Notes: generated by a model not told the origin, from the sequence alone. Counted from the first letter of the stretch, positions 43,796 to 52,779 are shown. The stretch: 64,000 bases of DNA from Armatimonadota bacterium (GCA_025360125.1 JANYCU010000018.1:62001-126000); one strand, 5' to 3'. Numbers and translations: made by a program.

Positions 43796-44727
43796 CCAAG
43801 TGCCTCCCAGCAAGTTTTATACACATCGCCCGGCAAGATATCGTTCAACCCTGTCTCGGCGTAGTGACATCGGTGAATCTGCCCGTACGGGCAAGATCGG
43901 GCGGGTTTGGTAATAGAATACAGCCCAATCGCCGGAACTCCAAGCGCGGCGGCAATATGTGTGCTGCCAGTGTCCCCGCCAATATGAGCGTTACACAAGG
44001 ATATCAACGCGACCAATTGCCGGATCGAAGTCTTTCCCAATAAATTCACCACCGGAACAGGGCACGCGGAAATCACCTGTTCAGCAGCTTCGATGTCAGC
44101 CGCCGCAATTCCTCCTATCAGTGCCGAGGAGACCTCTTTTGCCGCCAGCATCTCCGCCAAAGTCGCAAAATGCTCCGGGCTCCATCGCTTCGTCGCCCAA
44201 CCCGCGCCTGCGTTCATCAAGACAAAAGGACCCGTGATCCCCGAAGCTTTCAAAAGCTCCTTCATCGCCTCTCGGTCAGATTCATCGGGCGTAAGGCCAA
44301 AATCCGCAACATCAGATTCTGCACCCGCCGCCCGAGCAACATCCAGATATTGATCAACAATGTGCAGACTCGATGGATCAGGCATAACGGGATGGGAGAA
44401 GAGAGGAGCAATCTCGCGTTGCCAATGGTAACCAAGTTTGCGGGCCGCTTTGGCTCGCCACACCACGAGCGCGCTTTTCGACAGCCCTTGCATGTCAAGC
44501 GCTAAATCAAACGGAGCCGAAAACCGGGGAAGCGACGAAAGGGAAAAATTTGGTTTGCATTTAATGATCTCGTCAACTGCCGGACAGCATTCCACAACTC
44601 CCGCAAATCGAGGATCAACCACCCAAGTTATCAATGATTCCGGAAATTCCTTCTTTAGTGCGACCGCAACGGGCAACGTGCAAACCGCATCACCCATCGC
44701 CGACAGTCTGGAAATCAGAATCCTCAT
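43792..44727 (-). CDS. glycosyltransferase family 9 (heptosyltransferase-like), first of two
   Basis: The 311-residue protein starts at ATG 44727. The GT-B fold start is ILISRLSAMGDAV, with LDMQGLSKSALV, LMNAGAGWATKRW and the sugar-nucleotide block GGDTGSTHIAAALG. The family transfers heptose or related sugars to the lipopolysaccharide inner core. It overlaps the RfaE2 gene by 4 bases, and the second family-9 gene overlaps it by 4. Confidence 0.92.
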   Translation of the reverse strand: MRILISRLSAMGDAVCTLPVAVALKKEFPESLITWVVDPRFAGVVECCPAVDEIIKCKPNFSLSSLPRFSAPFDLALDMQGLSKSALVVWRAKAARKLGYHWQREIAPLFSHPVMPDPSSLHIVDQYLDVARAAGAESDVADFGLTPDESDREAMKELLKASGITGPFVLMNAGAGWATKRWSPEHFATLAEMLAAKEVSSALIGGIAAADIEAAEQVISACPVPVVNLLGKTSIRQLVALISLCNAHIGGDTGSTHIAAALGVPAIGLYSITKPARSCPYGQIHRCHYAETGLNDILPGDVYKTCWEALG

Positions 44728-45647
44728 GCTTGCCACTCCAACCACGCCACGGCGGCATTTTCAATTTCCCAGCCTTTCACCGAAGCCGGCACTCCCTCAC
44801 GATCTAAAATCGTGACGAGCTTAGTTTGGGGTCGAAACCGATTCAGCGGCATGTTCCCCCAAATTGTAACCAATGGAGTGCCCACGACGGCGGCAATATG
44901 GCCAGTTCCTGTATCTCCCGCAATATGAACCGAACTACGACGTATCCATTCGATCGATTCAATGAGAGTGGTTTTGCCCACCAAACTCCTCGTTCCAGCG
45001 GGAGGAACAAAATCGTCATTTGCGCCACCCAAATAGACGACGTCATATGATCGTTCGGCCAATTCGCTTCCAACAAATGACAGAGTTTCCGGCGGGACTA
45101 CCTTGGCAGGATGCCCCGCTCCAACGCAAATCGTCACCAATTTAGGCACTCTACCTTCCGGCATACCCGGCAGAAAATCCGCCTGGGTCGGTGTAATCGG
45201 TAACTCGCTGGCAACCATTTCGCGGCTTCGATCGACAGAATTCCTGTCTTCAAATCCCGAAGAGGAAAAGATCGGGTTCAGCCGCTTGGCCAGGGCATCG
45301 GTGCCTCCGATTGACCGCCGTTTCTTCGCCCCGGACAAACGCAAGCACCATGCCGTTTTGCTATGCCCCTGTAAGTCAAAACCATAGTCAAAATCAAAGC
45401 GACGCAGACCAGCCAACCACCGATATTGCGCAAACAGAGTCCTGAAATCCCCTTTTACCTTCCACTCACGACGAGGCAAATCCAACCGACGATCGACTAA
45501 TTTTGGCGACGCTACGATTTCCGCGCATCGATCTTCAACCACCCAGGTGATTTCCGCCTCAGGATATTGATGCCGCAGATCATTCACGGCGTGCCCCGCC
45601 ATTACGCAGTCTCCAATTGCCGAAAACCTCACAATCAAAATCTTCAC
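44724..45647 (-). CDS. glycosyltransferase family 9 (heptosyltransferase-like), second of two
   Basis: The 307-residue protein starts at GTG 45647, which overlaps the LpxL stop as GTGA; AAGGG lies five bases upstream. It carries ILIVRFSAIGDCVMAGHAV, GFDLQGHSKTAWCL and AGDTGTGHIAAVVG, the same blocks as its downstream neighbour but with low sequence identity. The two probably add successive core sugars. Confidence 0.92.
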   Translation of the reverse strand: MKILIVRFSAIGDCVMAGHAVNDLRHQYPEAEITWVVEDRCAEIVASPKLVDRRLDLPRREWKVKGDFRTLFAQYRWLAGLRRFDFDYGFDLQGHSKTAWCLRLSGAKKRRSIGGTDALAKRLNPIFSSSGFEDRNSVDRSREMVASELPITPTQADFLPGMPEGRVPKLVTICVGAGHPAKVVPPETLSFVGSELAERSYDVVYLGGANDDFVPPAGTRSLVGKTTLIESIEWIRRSSVHIAGDTGTGHIAAVVGTPLVTIWGNMPLNRFRPQTKLVTILDREGVPASVKGWEIENAAVAWLEWQA

Positions 45648-46522
45648 AACAACCCTTTTCTTCGGGCATTGCGCCAGCGGTCGTGCATCCAAAGATACTG
45701 CTCCGGCGCAAGCCGAATCATGGCTTCAATCTCGCCGTTCACCCGCGTCATCAGGTCCTCGGCAGTCTCACCTTCGTGCGCAACCAGCGGCTCGCGAAAG
45801 ACGACTCGAAATTGTCCCGGCCCTGACCGCAAAAAACACATTGGCACAATCGGAGCCCTCGTCTTCAGATGAATGCGTGCGGGGCCGATGGTCGTGCCTG
45901 CGATTCGCCCAAAGAACGGAATGTAGGCATCATCGTTGTTTTGGTCGGGCAAGATGACGATCATTTCGCCCACCTTTAGGTTAGTCAAGATTTCTCGAGC
46001 CGCGCTGCCGCTGCTGAGAATGTTCAGGCTGCGATTTTCCCGAATCTTGGTGATTTCTACCGTCAGTTGATCATCATTAGCGTCGCGAGCCACGCCCGAT
46101 AATCGGACGCTTCGACTGTCAGACCAAGCGCCAAGGCGCTCCCAATTGCCCAGATGGGCGGTAATTAACAGGACGCCTTTCCCCGCATTCAAAAACTGAT
46201 CTAAATGCTCGCTACCTTCTTCGGGCATAGCAACCTCGGCGTCCGATAGCGTTGGCGATCGCATAAAATCTGCCACCAGGCAGCCAATGTGGCGGTAGTT
46301 GGCGCGCGCCATTTTGTATTGCTCGGCTTCACTCAATTCAGGGAACGCAACTGTCAGGTTTGCCAACGTCTGTACTCGGTGCTTCTTATCGAGATACCAA
46401 AGGACGTTCGTAAGACGGATCCCACGTTTTTCAGCAAGCACAGCATCTTTAACTTGAAATTTCTTCTTGCCATATCGAATGAGGGCAAGCCCTAGCTTGT
46501 TGATAAGGGGCTTGAAGTTCAT
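45644..46522 (-). CDS. lipid A biosynthesis acyltransferase (LpxL/HtrB family)
   Basis: The 292-residue protein starts at ATG 46522, overlapping the LpxK stop by 4 bases. It has the acyltransferase motif HLGNWE (His123, Glu128), VILPDQNNDDAYIPFFGR and a conserved R-x-W near the end. It would add a secondary acyl chain to lipid A at the inner membrane. Only one such gene is in the operon; LpxM is not here. Confidence 0.92.
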   Translation of the reverse strand: MNFKPLINKLGLALIRYGKKKFQVKDAVLAEKRGIRLTNVLWYLDKKHRVQTLANLTVAFPELSEAEQYKMARANYRHIGCLVADFMRSPTLSDAEVAMPEEGSEHLDQFLNAGKGVLLITAHLGNWERLGAWSDSRSVRLSGVARDANDDQLTVEITKIRENRSLNILSSGSAAREILTNLKVGEMIVILPDQNNDDAYIPFFGRIAGTTIGPARIHLKTRAPIVPMCFLRSGPGQFRVVFREPLVAHEGETAEDLMTRVNGEIEAMIRLAPEQYLWMHDRWRNARRKGLL

Positions 46523-47484
46523 CCTAGCTTTATTGTGAGCCATTTCTTAAAGTCTTCAGCGGGTTCGATGATGGCAGTGCGGTCGGCAATGACAAATGTA
46601 ACCAATGTATTGGACGATTGAGGCCGAATCTTGACCCAATCTTTTCGCGTCACGATCCAAGGGAACTCGGTGTCCATGGTCGAAAAATCGACCTCAATTT
46701 TGTCGTGATCTGGCAAGGAAATAAAATCGAGAATTGTAATCCCCGCTTTTTCTAGACCTTGACGGAATTTGTCCGGCCGCCCAATTGCGGTCAGAACGCG
46801 AACCTTGGTGATGACCGGGACCTTTTCACCTCCCGGAGTCGAGAACGTGAGATTCGAAAACGATTGACTATATTCGCCATTTGGGATGACAAGGTCAGCC
46901 CTTTTCTGACCAGTAGATCGCGGCTCGCGATAGGGTCCCGCCGGGAACATCATCCGATTGGGAGTATCTGGATCCAGAATAATGGCCAAATCTCTGAAAA
47001 TGGGCATATGTTGGAATCCGTCATCCATGAGGAGGATATGACCTGGGAATTGCTCGTCGCACAGCTTTGCCGCTTCGACTCGGGCTCGGCCGACAATGAG
47101 TGGCACTCCCGGCAATATGTCTCTTAGCTCGGCAGGTTCATCTCCCCACTCACTCGCATTGAGCGACCCAACTGGGGCGACCGTGGCTCCCACTGAGCGT
47201 GGAGCGCCATATCCGCTACAACCGATGGCAAAGGGGAGCCCGAGCTCGCTCAGGCATTGAGCGACAAAGATTGTGGTTGGTGTTTTTCCCGTGCCGCCTG
47301 CCGTGAAGTTTCCGATGCAAATGACGCGGTTATTCGCCTTGTAGGGCTGTTTTAGACCAAGACGGTACACAAAGACGTAAATCTGCCAACCAAGGCCATA
47401 CGCACAACTGAGGGGCCAAAGAAGGATTCGGACGACTTTTGCTGAAATCGAATCTCCGTACCAAACCTCATGTATCGTGATCAC
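46519..47484 (-). CDS. lpxK: tetraacyldisaccharide 4'-kinase
   Basis: LpxK phosphorylates the 4' position of the lipid A precursor at the inner membrane. The 321-residue product has an N-terminal hydrophobic helix (about 18-43), Walker A TAGGTGKT (61-68), LLMDDGFQH with the catalytic Asp, and an RKDWVK motif near the end. The start is GTG 47484; no ATG is close. It opens the operon lpxK-lpxL-GT9-GT9-rfaE2-pigL-ftsY. Confidence 0.93.
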   Translation of the reverse strand: MITIHEVWYGDSISAKVVRILLWPLSCAYGLGWQIYVFVYRLGLKQPYKANNRVICIGNFTAGGTGKTPTTIFVAQCLSELGLPFAIGCSGYGAPRSVGATVAPVGSLNASEWGDEPAELRDILPGVPLIVGRARVEAAKLCDEQFPGHILLMDDGFQHMPIFRDLAIILDPDTPNRMMFPAGPYREPRSTGQKRADLVIPNGEYSQSFSNLTFSTPGGEKVPVITKVRVLTAIGRPDKFRQGLEKAGITILDFISLPDHDKIEVDFSTMDTEFPWIVTRKDWVKIRPQSSNTLVTFVIADRTAIIEPAEDFKKWLTIKLG

Positions 47485-47502
47485 GCCACTTCATTGAACC
47501 CG

Positions 47503-47592
47503 AAAACCAGAAATTAGGACTCGGAGATCAGATATCTGGGATCCTGACATAATCCGATAGCTGAAGGCTGACAGCTGAAAGCTAAAATTAAC
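47503..47592. repeat. degenerate 7-bp tandem repeat, array 4
   Basis: The clear part is 47558-47588: AGCTGAA, GGCTGAC, AGCTGAA, AGCTAAA. It has the same heptad and CT core as arrays 1 and 2 and lies directly before the HIT gene start. A weaker heptad pattern (CCCAGAT, ATCTGAT, CTCCGAG read on the minus strand) lies just upstream, at about 47507-47549. Confidence 0.6.
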
Positions 47593-47593
47593 C

Positions 47594-47926
47594 ATGCCCT
47601 CCATTTTTACCAAGATCTTAAGACGGGAAATTCCGGCCGAGTTTGTCTATGAAGACGAGCACGTATTCGCGATCAGAGATATTTTGCCACAGGCCCCAGT
47701 TCATGTGATCATCATTACCAAACAAGAAATTACGGGCTTAGCCGGTTTGCCAGCCGAGGGAGATCATCTTGCAATTTTGAATGCGGCCAAGATAATTGGC
47801 GAGCAAGAAGGCCTTACCGCAGGATATAGACTGGTCATCAACCAAGGCGAGGATGGCGGCCAAAGTGTGAACCACTTACATGCCCACCTCTTCGGTGGAA
47901 GAAAAATGAGCTGGCCCCCAGGCTAA
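47594..47926 (+). CDS. HIT family protein
   Basis: The 110-residue protein is of the HinT type. The histidine-triad motif HLHAHLFGG is at residues 94-102 (His94, 96, 98), and N-terminal IREIPA-like sequence and FAIRDILPQAPVHV are present. Members hydrolyse AMP conjugates such as adenosine phosphoramidates. The leader is occupied by a heptamer array. It converges with the gene at 47927, which ends one base away. Confidence 0.92.
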   Translation: MPSIFTKILRREIPAEFVYEDEHVFAIRDILPQAPVHVIIITKQEITGLAGLPAEGDHLAILNAAKIIGEQEGLTAGYRLVINQGEDGGQSVNHLHAHLFGGRKMSWPPG

Positions 47927-48388
47927 TTATTCGGGCAAACCGGGGAACATTGTTTTCGAGATTCCTGGAACACTGATAAGCCACTTATTGCTGACTTTCT
48001 CGAGCGGCAATTCGTATTTTTCGTCGTACCCGTTTGCGCCGCCCTTATTAATCTGCACAATGACAGTAGCATGATCGTCGGTGGCATTGTTTGAGCCTGT
48101 AATCTTCCACTGGAAAGCATAATGCTCTCCGGCCGTATTGACGCAAAAATTCCACTGGTCCCTCAACTTCTTCTTTTCGACCTCGGCTGTCGAAGGGTCT
48201 GTTTTTCCAACAAGACTGAGTTCTGTAAGTTTTTCTGCATCATGCCGAGCCAAGGCGTCCATAAACTGTGAACCAACGGACGCAGGGTCCTCCTTCGCAA
48301 ATAGGAATGACACGAAGATCATTCCGACGATCACAACGACCGCCACAGTCAAAAGGCCAATTTTTCCTGATTCTCGATTCGACTTCAT
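47927..48388 (-). CDS. membrane-anchored hypothetical protein
   Basis: The 153-residue protein has one membrane helix near the N-terminus (about 11-30) and an extracytoplasmic domain of the NTF2-like/lumazine-binding size class (SQFMDALARHDAEKLTEL). The class is suggested by pattern only. It is 14 bases after the next gene upstream in the same direction; the two may be an operon. The function is unknown. Confidence 0.55.
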   Translation of the reverse strand: MKSNRESGKIGLLTVAVVVIVGMIFVSFLFAKEDPASVGSQFMDALARHDAEKLTELSLVGKTDPSTAEVEKKKLRDQWNFCVNTAGEHYAFQWKITGSNNATDDHATVIVQINKGGANGYDEKYELPLEKVSNKWLISVPGISKTMFPGLPE

Positions 48389-48402
48389 TTAGTTCACTTC
48401 AA

Positions 48403-48930
48403 TTATGGATCGGTCATTGCCGAAAGTGTTTTGTGTGCGCTGATTTTCCATTCGCGACCACCAAAAGGCTTCTCAATCACCCACACCATGGATATCGGCG
48501 GCATCTTGTCTTTAATATAGATTACGGCGATTCGGACTTCGCGCAGACGTCGGTCCATGGGACCAAGGCTGTAGGCTCGTCCTTCTTGAAATCGTTCTGC
48601 CACGCTATTGTAAATGTTGAATACATCGCGGTTGGGCAGAAAAGGTCCGTTGCCTAGTTCCCCAATATCTTCGTCGACGGTGGATCTGAGGACTTCCCAA
48701 TCAGCTTTTCGGATTTTGTTTCCGTTTACGACGGCTTGGTTGATATTGTGAATGGCGCTATGGAATTTCCGAATCGTGCTCTGAGGCCCGTAATTCTGAA
48801 GGGTCGAATAGGTAAACAGGACTAACATCCCAAGCAAAATTGCTGGGAGCAATGAGGCTTTAGGCACAGACCAGACGTTAAACAACTCCTTCCGCATGAA
48901 CTTTATATTTTTAACATCGTTTGTGTCCAT
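48403..48930 (-). CDS. membrane-anchored hypothetical protein
   Basis: The 175-residue protein has a single membrane helix (about 25-45) and an extracytoplasmic domain (FHSAIHNINQAVVNGNKIRK...). Its general layout is similar to the downstream gene. No known motif was seen. It is divergent from the DUF1501 gene, with a 44-base gap. Confidence 0.55.
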   Translation of the reverse strand: MDTNDVKNIKFMRKELFNVWSVPKASLLPAILLGMLVLFTYSTLQNYGPQSTIRKFHSAIHNINQAVVNGNKIRKADWEVLRSTVDEDIGELGNGPFLPNRDVFNIYNSVAERFQEGRAYSLGPMDRRLREVRIAVIYIKDKMPPISMVWVIEKPFGGREWKISAHKTLSAMTDP

Positions 48931-48974
48931 GAGGATTCCATTATCTTCAAAAAAAGTGTAAGGTTCAAACTAAT

Positions 48975-50204
48975 ATGAGCGATTTTCTTAGCCGACGCGA
49001 CTTAATGAAACATGGTGGCATGATTGCCGTTGGTCTTGCAGCTCCCAAATGGCTCTCGACCATTGCCGAAGCAGACGTCCTTCGGATTGCCAAAGGAGGC
49101 AAAGCCGCCAGCGACACCGTCCTCGTTGTTTGTCAACTATCGGGAGGTAACGACGGCCTAAATACAGTTGTTCCTTATTCTGATTCACTGTACTACAAAT
49201 ATCGTCCAACCATTGGACACAAGGAAGATGTTGTTCTCAAGCTCAACGAGAGCCTCGGACTCCATCCGTCGATGAAGGGCGTGCATACGCTATTCAAGGA
49301 AGGTAAGGTAGCAGTTGTTACAAACGTCGGATATCCAAAGCCAAACCGATCTCACTTCAAGAGCATGGATATTTGGCAGTCCGCCAGCCCTGACGACAAA
49401 ATGAAGCACGGTTGGATTGGTCGTCATTTTGATATTTCATTGAAGAATCAGCCACCAAATCCGATTGTGGCCCTGGGGCTTTCAACTGAAAAGCCTCTGG
49501 CATTGGTTGGAGAAAGCGCAAGTATTCCTTGCTTTGCCTCGTTGACCGATGTGCAAAACATGTTGGGTGACGCGAATTCCGAAAAGCTATTGCGCGATAT
49601 TCAAGGAATGGATGCAATGGCAGGTAGCCCAACGCGAGTCGTTCAGCAAGCCAATAAGTCTGCACTAGATGCGATGAGCATTTTGAGCAAGCAATTGAGC
49701 AAATTCACTCCGAAACAAACGTATGGCGATGACAATTTTGGCAAAGGATTCAAGCAGATTTCACAACTCATCGGCGCCTCGCCAACCACTCGAGTTGTTT
49801 ATTTCTCGGCGGGTGGTTTTGATACCCACTCTCGCCAGCTCGATACCCACGCAAAGCTCCTTGAGAACTTCTCAAATGCCGTGCTTTCGTTCCAACGAGA
49901 AATGGAAGCGCTCGGTAAAGCCGATAAAGTGGTCGTCCTCGTATTCTCCGAATTCGGACGACGGGTTAGCGAAAACGCAAGCCAGGGTACTGACCACGGT
50001 GCGGCTGCGCCAATGTTCTTGATCGGTGGCAAAGTGAAGGGTGGAATTCATGGCAGCAAGCCCGATTTAACCGACCTTCAAGACGGCGACGTCAAGTTTA
50101 AGATCGACTTCCGAGAAGTGTACGCAGCGACCCTCGATAACTGGGTCGGTGGCGATAGCGAGGTTGTTTTGGGTCAAAAGTTCAAACCGCTCCCAATTTT
50201 TTAG
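48975..50204 (+). CDS. DUF1501 domain protein, Tat-exported
   Basis: The 409-residue protein begins FLSRRDLMKHGG, a twin-arginine (Tat) signal followed by a hydrophobic stretch to about residue 30. The DUF1501 blocks are VVCQLSGGNDGLNTVVPY (about 51-68), SHFKSMDIWQSA, GGFDTHSRQLDTH and FSEFGRRVSENAS...TDHGAAAPMFLIGG. These belong to the alkaline-phosphatase superfamily fold. Genes of this family occur paired with DUF1800 genes; here the partner is at 50913-52313 on the other strand. Confidence 0.92.
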   Translation: MSDFLSRRDLMKHGGMIAVGLAAPKWLSTIAEADVLRIAKGGKAASDTVLVVCQLSGGNDGLNTVVPYSDSLYYKYRPTIGHKEDVVLKLNESLGLHPSMKGVHTLFKEGKVAVVTNVGYPKPNRSHFKSMDIWQSASPDDKMKHGWIGRHFDISLKNQPPNPIVALGLSTEKPLALVGESASIPCFASLTDVQNMLGDANSEKLLRDIQGMDAMAGSPTRVVQQANKSALDAMSILSKQLSKFTPKQTYGDDNFGKGFKQISQLIGASPTTRVVYFSAGGFDTHSRQLDTHAKLLENFSNAVLSFQREMEALGKADKVVVLVFSEFGRRVSENASQGTDHGAAAPMFLIGGKVKGGIHGSKPDLTDLQDGDVKFKIDFREVYAATLDNWVGGDSEVVLGQKFKPLPIF

Positions 50205-50215
50205 TCGCCCTGCAC

Positions 50216-50250
50216 AATTCCCCGTTTTCAAAGGAAACGGGGAATTTTTT
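50216..50250 (+). terminator. intrinsic terminator of the DUF1501 gene
   Basis: A perfect 12-bp stem AATTCCCCGTTT / AAACGGGGAATT has loop TCAAAGG and is followed by TTTT. It lies 11 bases after the stop. Confidence 0.92.
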
Positions 50251-50292
50251 GTTTTCAAGTCCAGCCTACGGCTAAAATAGAGCATTCCAACC

Positions 50293-50724
50293 ATGCACTA
50301 CTTGACTGTTCAGGATATTTTGTGGATTCACCTCCAAATCGCCAAGAAGCAGGAGCCGTTCAGTTTCGCTCAGCTAGAGGAAGCCACGAATTACCAATAC
50401 TCCTATGGAAAAAGCAAAGACGTGTTGGACCAAGCCGCTCGGCTTCTCGGAAATTTCGCGACCAAAGCACCCTTCGGCAGCGCGAATAAAGCGGTTGCCC
50501 TTGTGGCGGGTATCGCGTTTCTCGAACTCAATGGATACGAATTACATTCCAGAGAAAAGGACTTAATCGGATGGCTAGACAAATGTGCCGACAAGGCAAC
50601 CGCCCTACAAACCGTCACCGCAAGTGTTTCGAAAACAACTCACGAGCATGAAGTGACGACTCGAGAAATAGCCAAGGAAATACTGAACCACCACGCAACA
50701 ACGATTCAAAAATTGATGTCGTAG
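50293..50724 (+). CDS. Doc/Fic-fold protein with a lost catalytic motif
   Basis: The 143-residue protein keeps the frame of death-on-curing toxins: YLTVQDILWIHLQI, LEEATNYQYSYG, QAARLLGNFA and FLELNGYEL. The expected active-site sequence H-P-F-x-D-G-N-K-R reads APFGSANKA (59-67): the catalytic histidine, the acidic residue, the glycine and the final arginine are all changed. It therefore cannot carry out AMP or phosphate transfer by the usual mechanism. No antitoxin gene is adjacent. It may be a binding or regulatory protein that keeps the fold. Confidence 0.75.
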   Translation: MHYLTVQDILWIHLQIAKKQEPFSFAQLEEATNYQYSYGKSKDVLDQAARLLGNFATKAPFGSANKAVALVAGIAFLELNGYELHSREKDLIGWLDKCADKATALQTVTASVSKTTHEHEVTTREIAKEILNHHATTIQKLMS

Positions 50725-50732
50725 GAAAAAAT

Positions 50733-50806
50733 TGGAGCGGGCGATGAGAATCGAACTCACATGGCCAGCTTGGAAGGCTGGAGCTTTACCACTAAGCTAC
50801 GCCCGC
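50733..50806 (-). tRNA. tRNA-Gly (anticodon TCC)
   Basis: The 74-base cloverleaf on the minus strand has acceptor GCGGGCG/CGCCCGC, D-arm GCTT..AAGC, anticodon stem CCAGC/GCTGG with loop CTTCCAA (anticodon TCC) and T-arm GTGAG-TTCGATT-CTCAT. It ends with discriminator T and encoded CCA (50733-50735). Confidence 0.97.
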
Positions 50807-50880
50807 TTAGATAGGCTTATATTATGCACAATGTAGCCCACTCCTTTCCAGGGGGTGTGCCTGGTTAGGCTTGCCAGGTA

Positions 50881-50920
50881 ACAGCTCTTGGCTAATAGCT
50901 GGTAGCCCGAGACTAACAGA
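50881..50920. repeat. degenerate 7-bp tandem repeat, array 5
   Basis: Heptads AGCTCTT, GGCTAAT, AGCTGGT, AGCCCGA, GACTAAC run from 50883. The array lies between tRNA-Gly and the DUF1800 stop, and its last part enters the end of that gene. It has the same purine-purine-CT design as the other arrays, with one divergent unit. Confidence 0.6.
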
Positions 50921-52313
50921 ACTGAAATTCTGGCGAACCAAAAATCAACCGCAATACATCAGCGGCAACAGTGTTGGCGTTCTTTTGGCTAAGCTCTTCA
51001 CCATTGAGGCTCTGAGTCGCAGCTTGAGCCAGAGTCGCAAGCTTGGCTTGTTGAAACGGAGCGTCAAACATCGAGGCGAGCTTTTGGGTAATTCCCATCG
51101 GCGTTGGGTCTCCGGCCAAAATACTATATATCGGATATCGTCCGATATTCCCGCGAGCAGTCCCCATGAGTTTGTTGGCCCAGCTAATCCGCTCGACCAT
51201 CGTGGCAGATGTGATCCAAGGTTCGCCGGGTTTCCAGCCCGATACATCTGGTGGGTAGAGCAACCACATGCCCTGGCTCTTCATTGAAGAAGAAACGCCT
51301 GCCGCCGGGGCTATACGTGCGCGTGCGCCCTTTTCGTCCGCCGCAGTTGGTGCTAGCTTAGTTGCCATGTTTTCACCGAGCCCCATGGCTCGAGTGGTAG
51401 AAAGGCAGAAGTCAAGCGGGTTCTTGATGAGCTTTCGGTAGGCGCGCTCTGAGTAAAACTCGTTCGACTCTACGATCGCGCGAATCAAGGTCTTAATATC
51501 GAGGCCCGAGCGAATAAAGTCGTCTGTAAAGGGCTTCAAAACTGCGGGATCGGGGTTAGGGTACACAAACCAGTTCCAAATCTTTGTGGTGATGAACATG
51601 GCCACACGTGGATTTGCGCAGAGCAAATCGATGATTTGCTCACCGGTGAAGCTCCCCGTTTTACCAAAGAAAGTTTTGGTTCCTTCATCATGCAAAACAG
51701 GCTTAAACATGAATTCGGCATTTGCCTTTTCTGGCTTGCCCTTTGTTCGGACAAAACTCCAGCCAGTAAAGGCGCGTGCAGCCTCTTGGATGTCTTTTTC
51801 GGTGTAGTTTCCGACGCCGAGAGTAAATAGCTCCATGACTTCTCGGGCGAAGTTCTCGTTTGCGTGGCCTTTAATATTGTCTTGTCCATCGAGCCAGATA
51901 AGCATTGCCGGGTCTTTAGAGACTTCGAGAAGGAGGGTCTTAAAATTACCCAAGGAATTTCGGCGCAAGATTTCGTTCTGCTGAATCATCAGCGGCCCGT
52001 TCGTCACTTTTTCGGCGCTGGTCGCAAAGTGGTTGTGCCAAAACAGCGTCATCTTTTCAACCAAAGGCCGTCGCGTCATCATGATCCGGGCTGTGTATCC
52101 AATTACCGCTTGGGCGGGTTTAATTTGATCCTTGGCGTTTTGAACGATGTCCCATGAAAAATCGAATGCTTCGGGAATGGTTTCACAGTTGAGAAGCATG
52201 TCGATGGCTCCCTTCAAACCATTTTGCATGTAGTAATTCAACTCTGATTCGCTAGCACCCAACCCGAATCGTCGTAGCAGGTGAGCACCCTTTTCTCGTT
52301 CCGTTAAAGCCAT
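50913..52313 (-). CDS. DUF1800 domain protein
   Basis: The 466-residue protein has the family blocks HLLRRFGLGASESELNYY at the start, MTLFWHNHFATS (about 84-95), NENFAREVMELFTLGVGNYTEKDIQE and VSGWKPGEPWI near 365. No signal peptide is evident. DUF1800 proteins accompany DUF1501 proteins in many genomes, often near secreted or polysaccharide functions; their activity is not established. The partner here lies 700 bases away, convergent across the tRNA-Gly and the Fic-like gene. Confidence 0.92.
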   Translation of the reverse strand: MALTEREKGAHLLRRFGLGASESELNYYMQNGLKGAIDMLLNCETIPEAFDFSWDIVQNAKDQIKPAQAVIGYTARIMMTRRPLVEKMTLFWHNHFATSAEKVTNGPLMIQQNEILRRNSLGNFKTLLLEVSKDPAMLIWLDGQDNIKGHANENFAREVMELFTLGVGNYTEKDIQEAARAFTGWSFVRTKGKPEKANAEFMFKPVLHDEGTKTFFGKTGSFTGEQIIDLLCANPRVAMFITTKIWNWFVYPNPDPAVLKPFTDDFIRSGLDIKTLIRAIVESNEFYSERAYRKLIKNPLDFCLSTTRAMGLGENMATKLAPTAADEKGARARIAPAAGVSSSMKSQGMWLLYPPDVSGWKPGEPWITSATMVERISWANKLMGTARGNIGRYPIYSILAGDPTPMGITQKLASMFDAPFQQAKLATLAQAATQSLNGEELSQKNANTVAADVLRLIFGSPEFQFC

Positions 52314-52373
52314 GATGTGAGTTTAAACGCTTTGCCCAAAAATCAGTTCAGTTATCTGACGAAATACCCAGGC

Positions 52374-52410
52374 AAAAAAAAAGAGAGACCAGAATCACTT
52401 CTGGTCTCTC
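52374..52410 (-). terminator. intrinsic terminator of the small 52.4-52.6 kb gene
   Basis: A perfect 12-bp stem GAGAGACCAGAA / TTCTGGTCTCTC has loop TCAC. On the minus strand it is followed by nine or more Ts. Confidence 0.95.
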
Positions 52411-52430
52411 GGTCGATTGAAAACGTCGGA

Positions 52431-52625
52431 CTATTCTTCTTTCGCGTTGGAAGAGGTGAATGTCGCTTCGTTTACGAATTTGAAGAGTGTGGTTCCTTGG
52501 TAGGAAGCCTTGAGTGCATATCGAGTCTGTTCGCCAGATTTGGTCTTTCGAACCATTTTGGTCTTTCGAACGTCGCCTTCTGGCACTTCAACATGAGATC
52601 GAGTTTTAAGGTTGTAGAACTTCAT
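52431..52625 (-). CDS. small basic hypothetical protein
   Basis: The 64-residue protein is rich in K, R and T (KTRSHVEVPEGDVRKTKMVRKTKSGEQTRY). It has a tight AGGAG upstream (TTTAGGAGAAAATATG) and a perfect terminator downstream, both of which support expression. The pattern of short beta strands with basic turns suggests a nucleic-acid-binding small protein, but I recognise no family. It is an independent transcription unit. Confidence 0.7.
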   Translation of the reverse strand: MKFYNLKTRSHVEVPEGDVRKTKMVRKTKSGEQTRYALKASYQGTTLFKFVNEATFTSSNAKEE

Positions 52626-52779
52626 ATTTTCTCCTAAATTGGCTAACGAGTTTCCCCCTTGCGCAATACGTCTAGGTTCAATTTTGCCGAATTAGAGAAT
52701 ATCACAATCTCACGCAAAGTCAAGGTGTATTTGAGCAGAATCTAGGCAAAAGTTAAATTTTGCCTAGATTCAATTGAGC

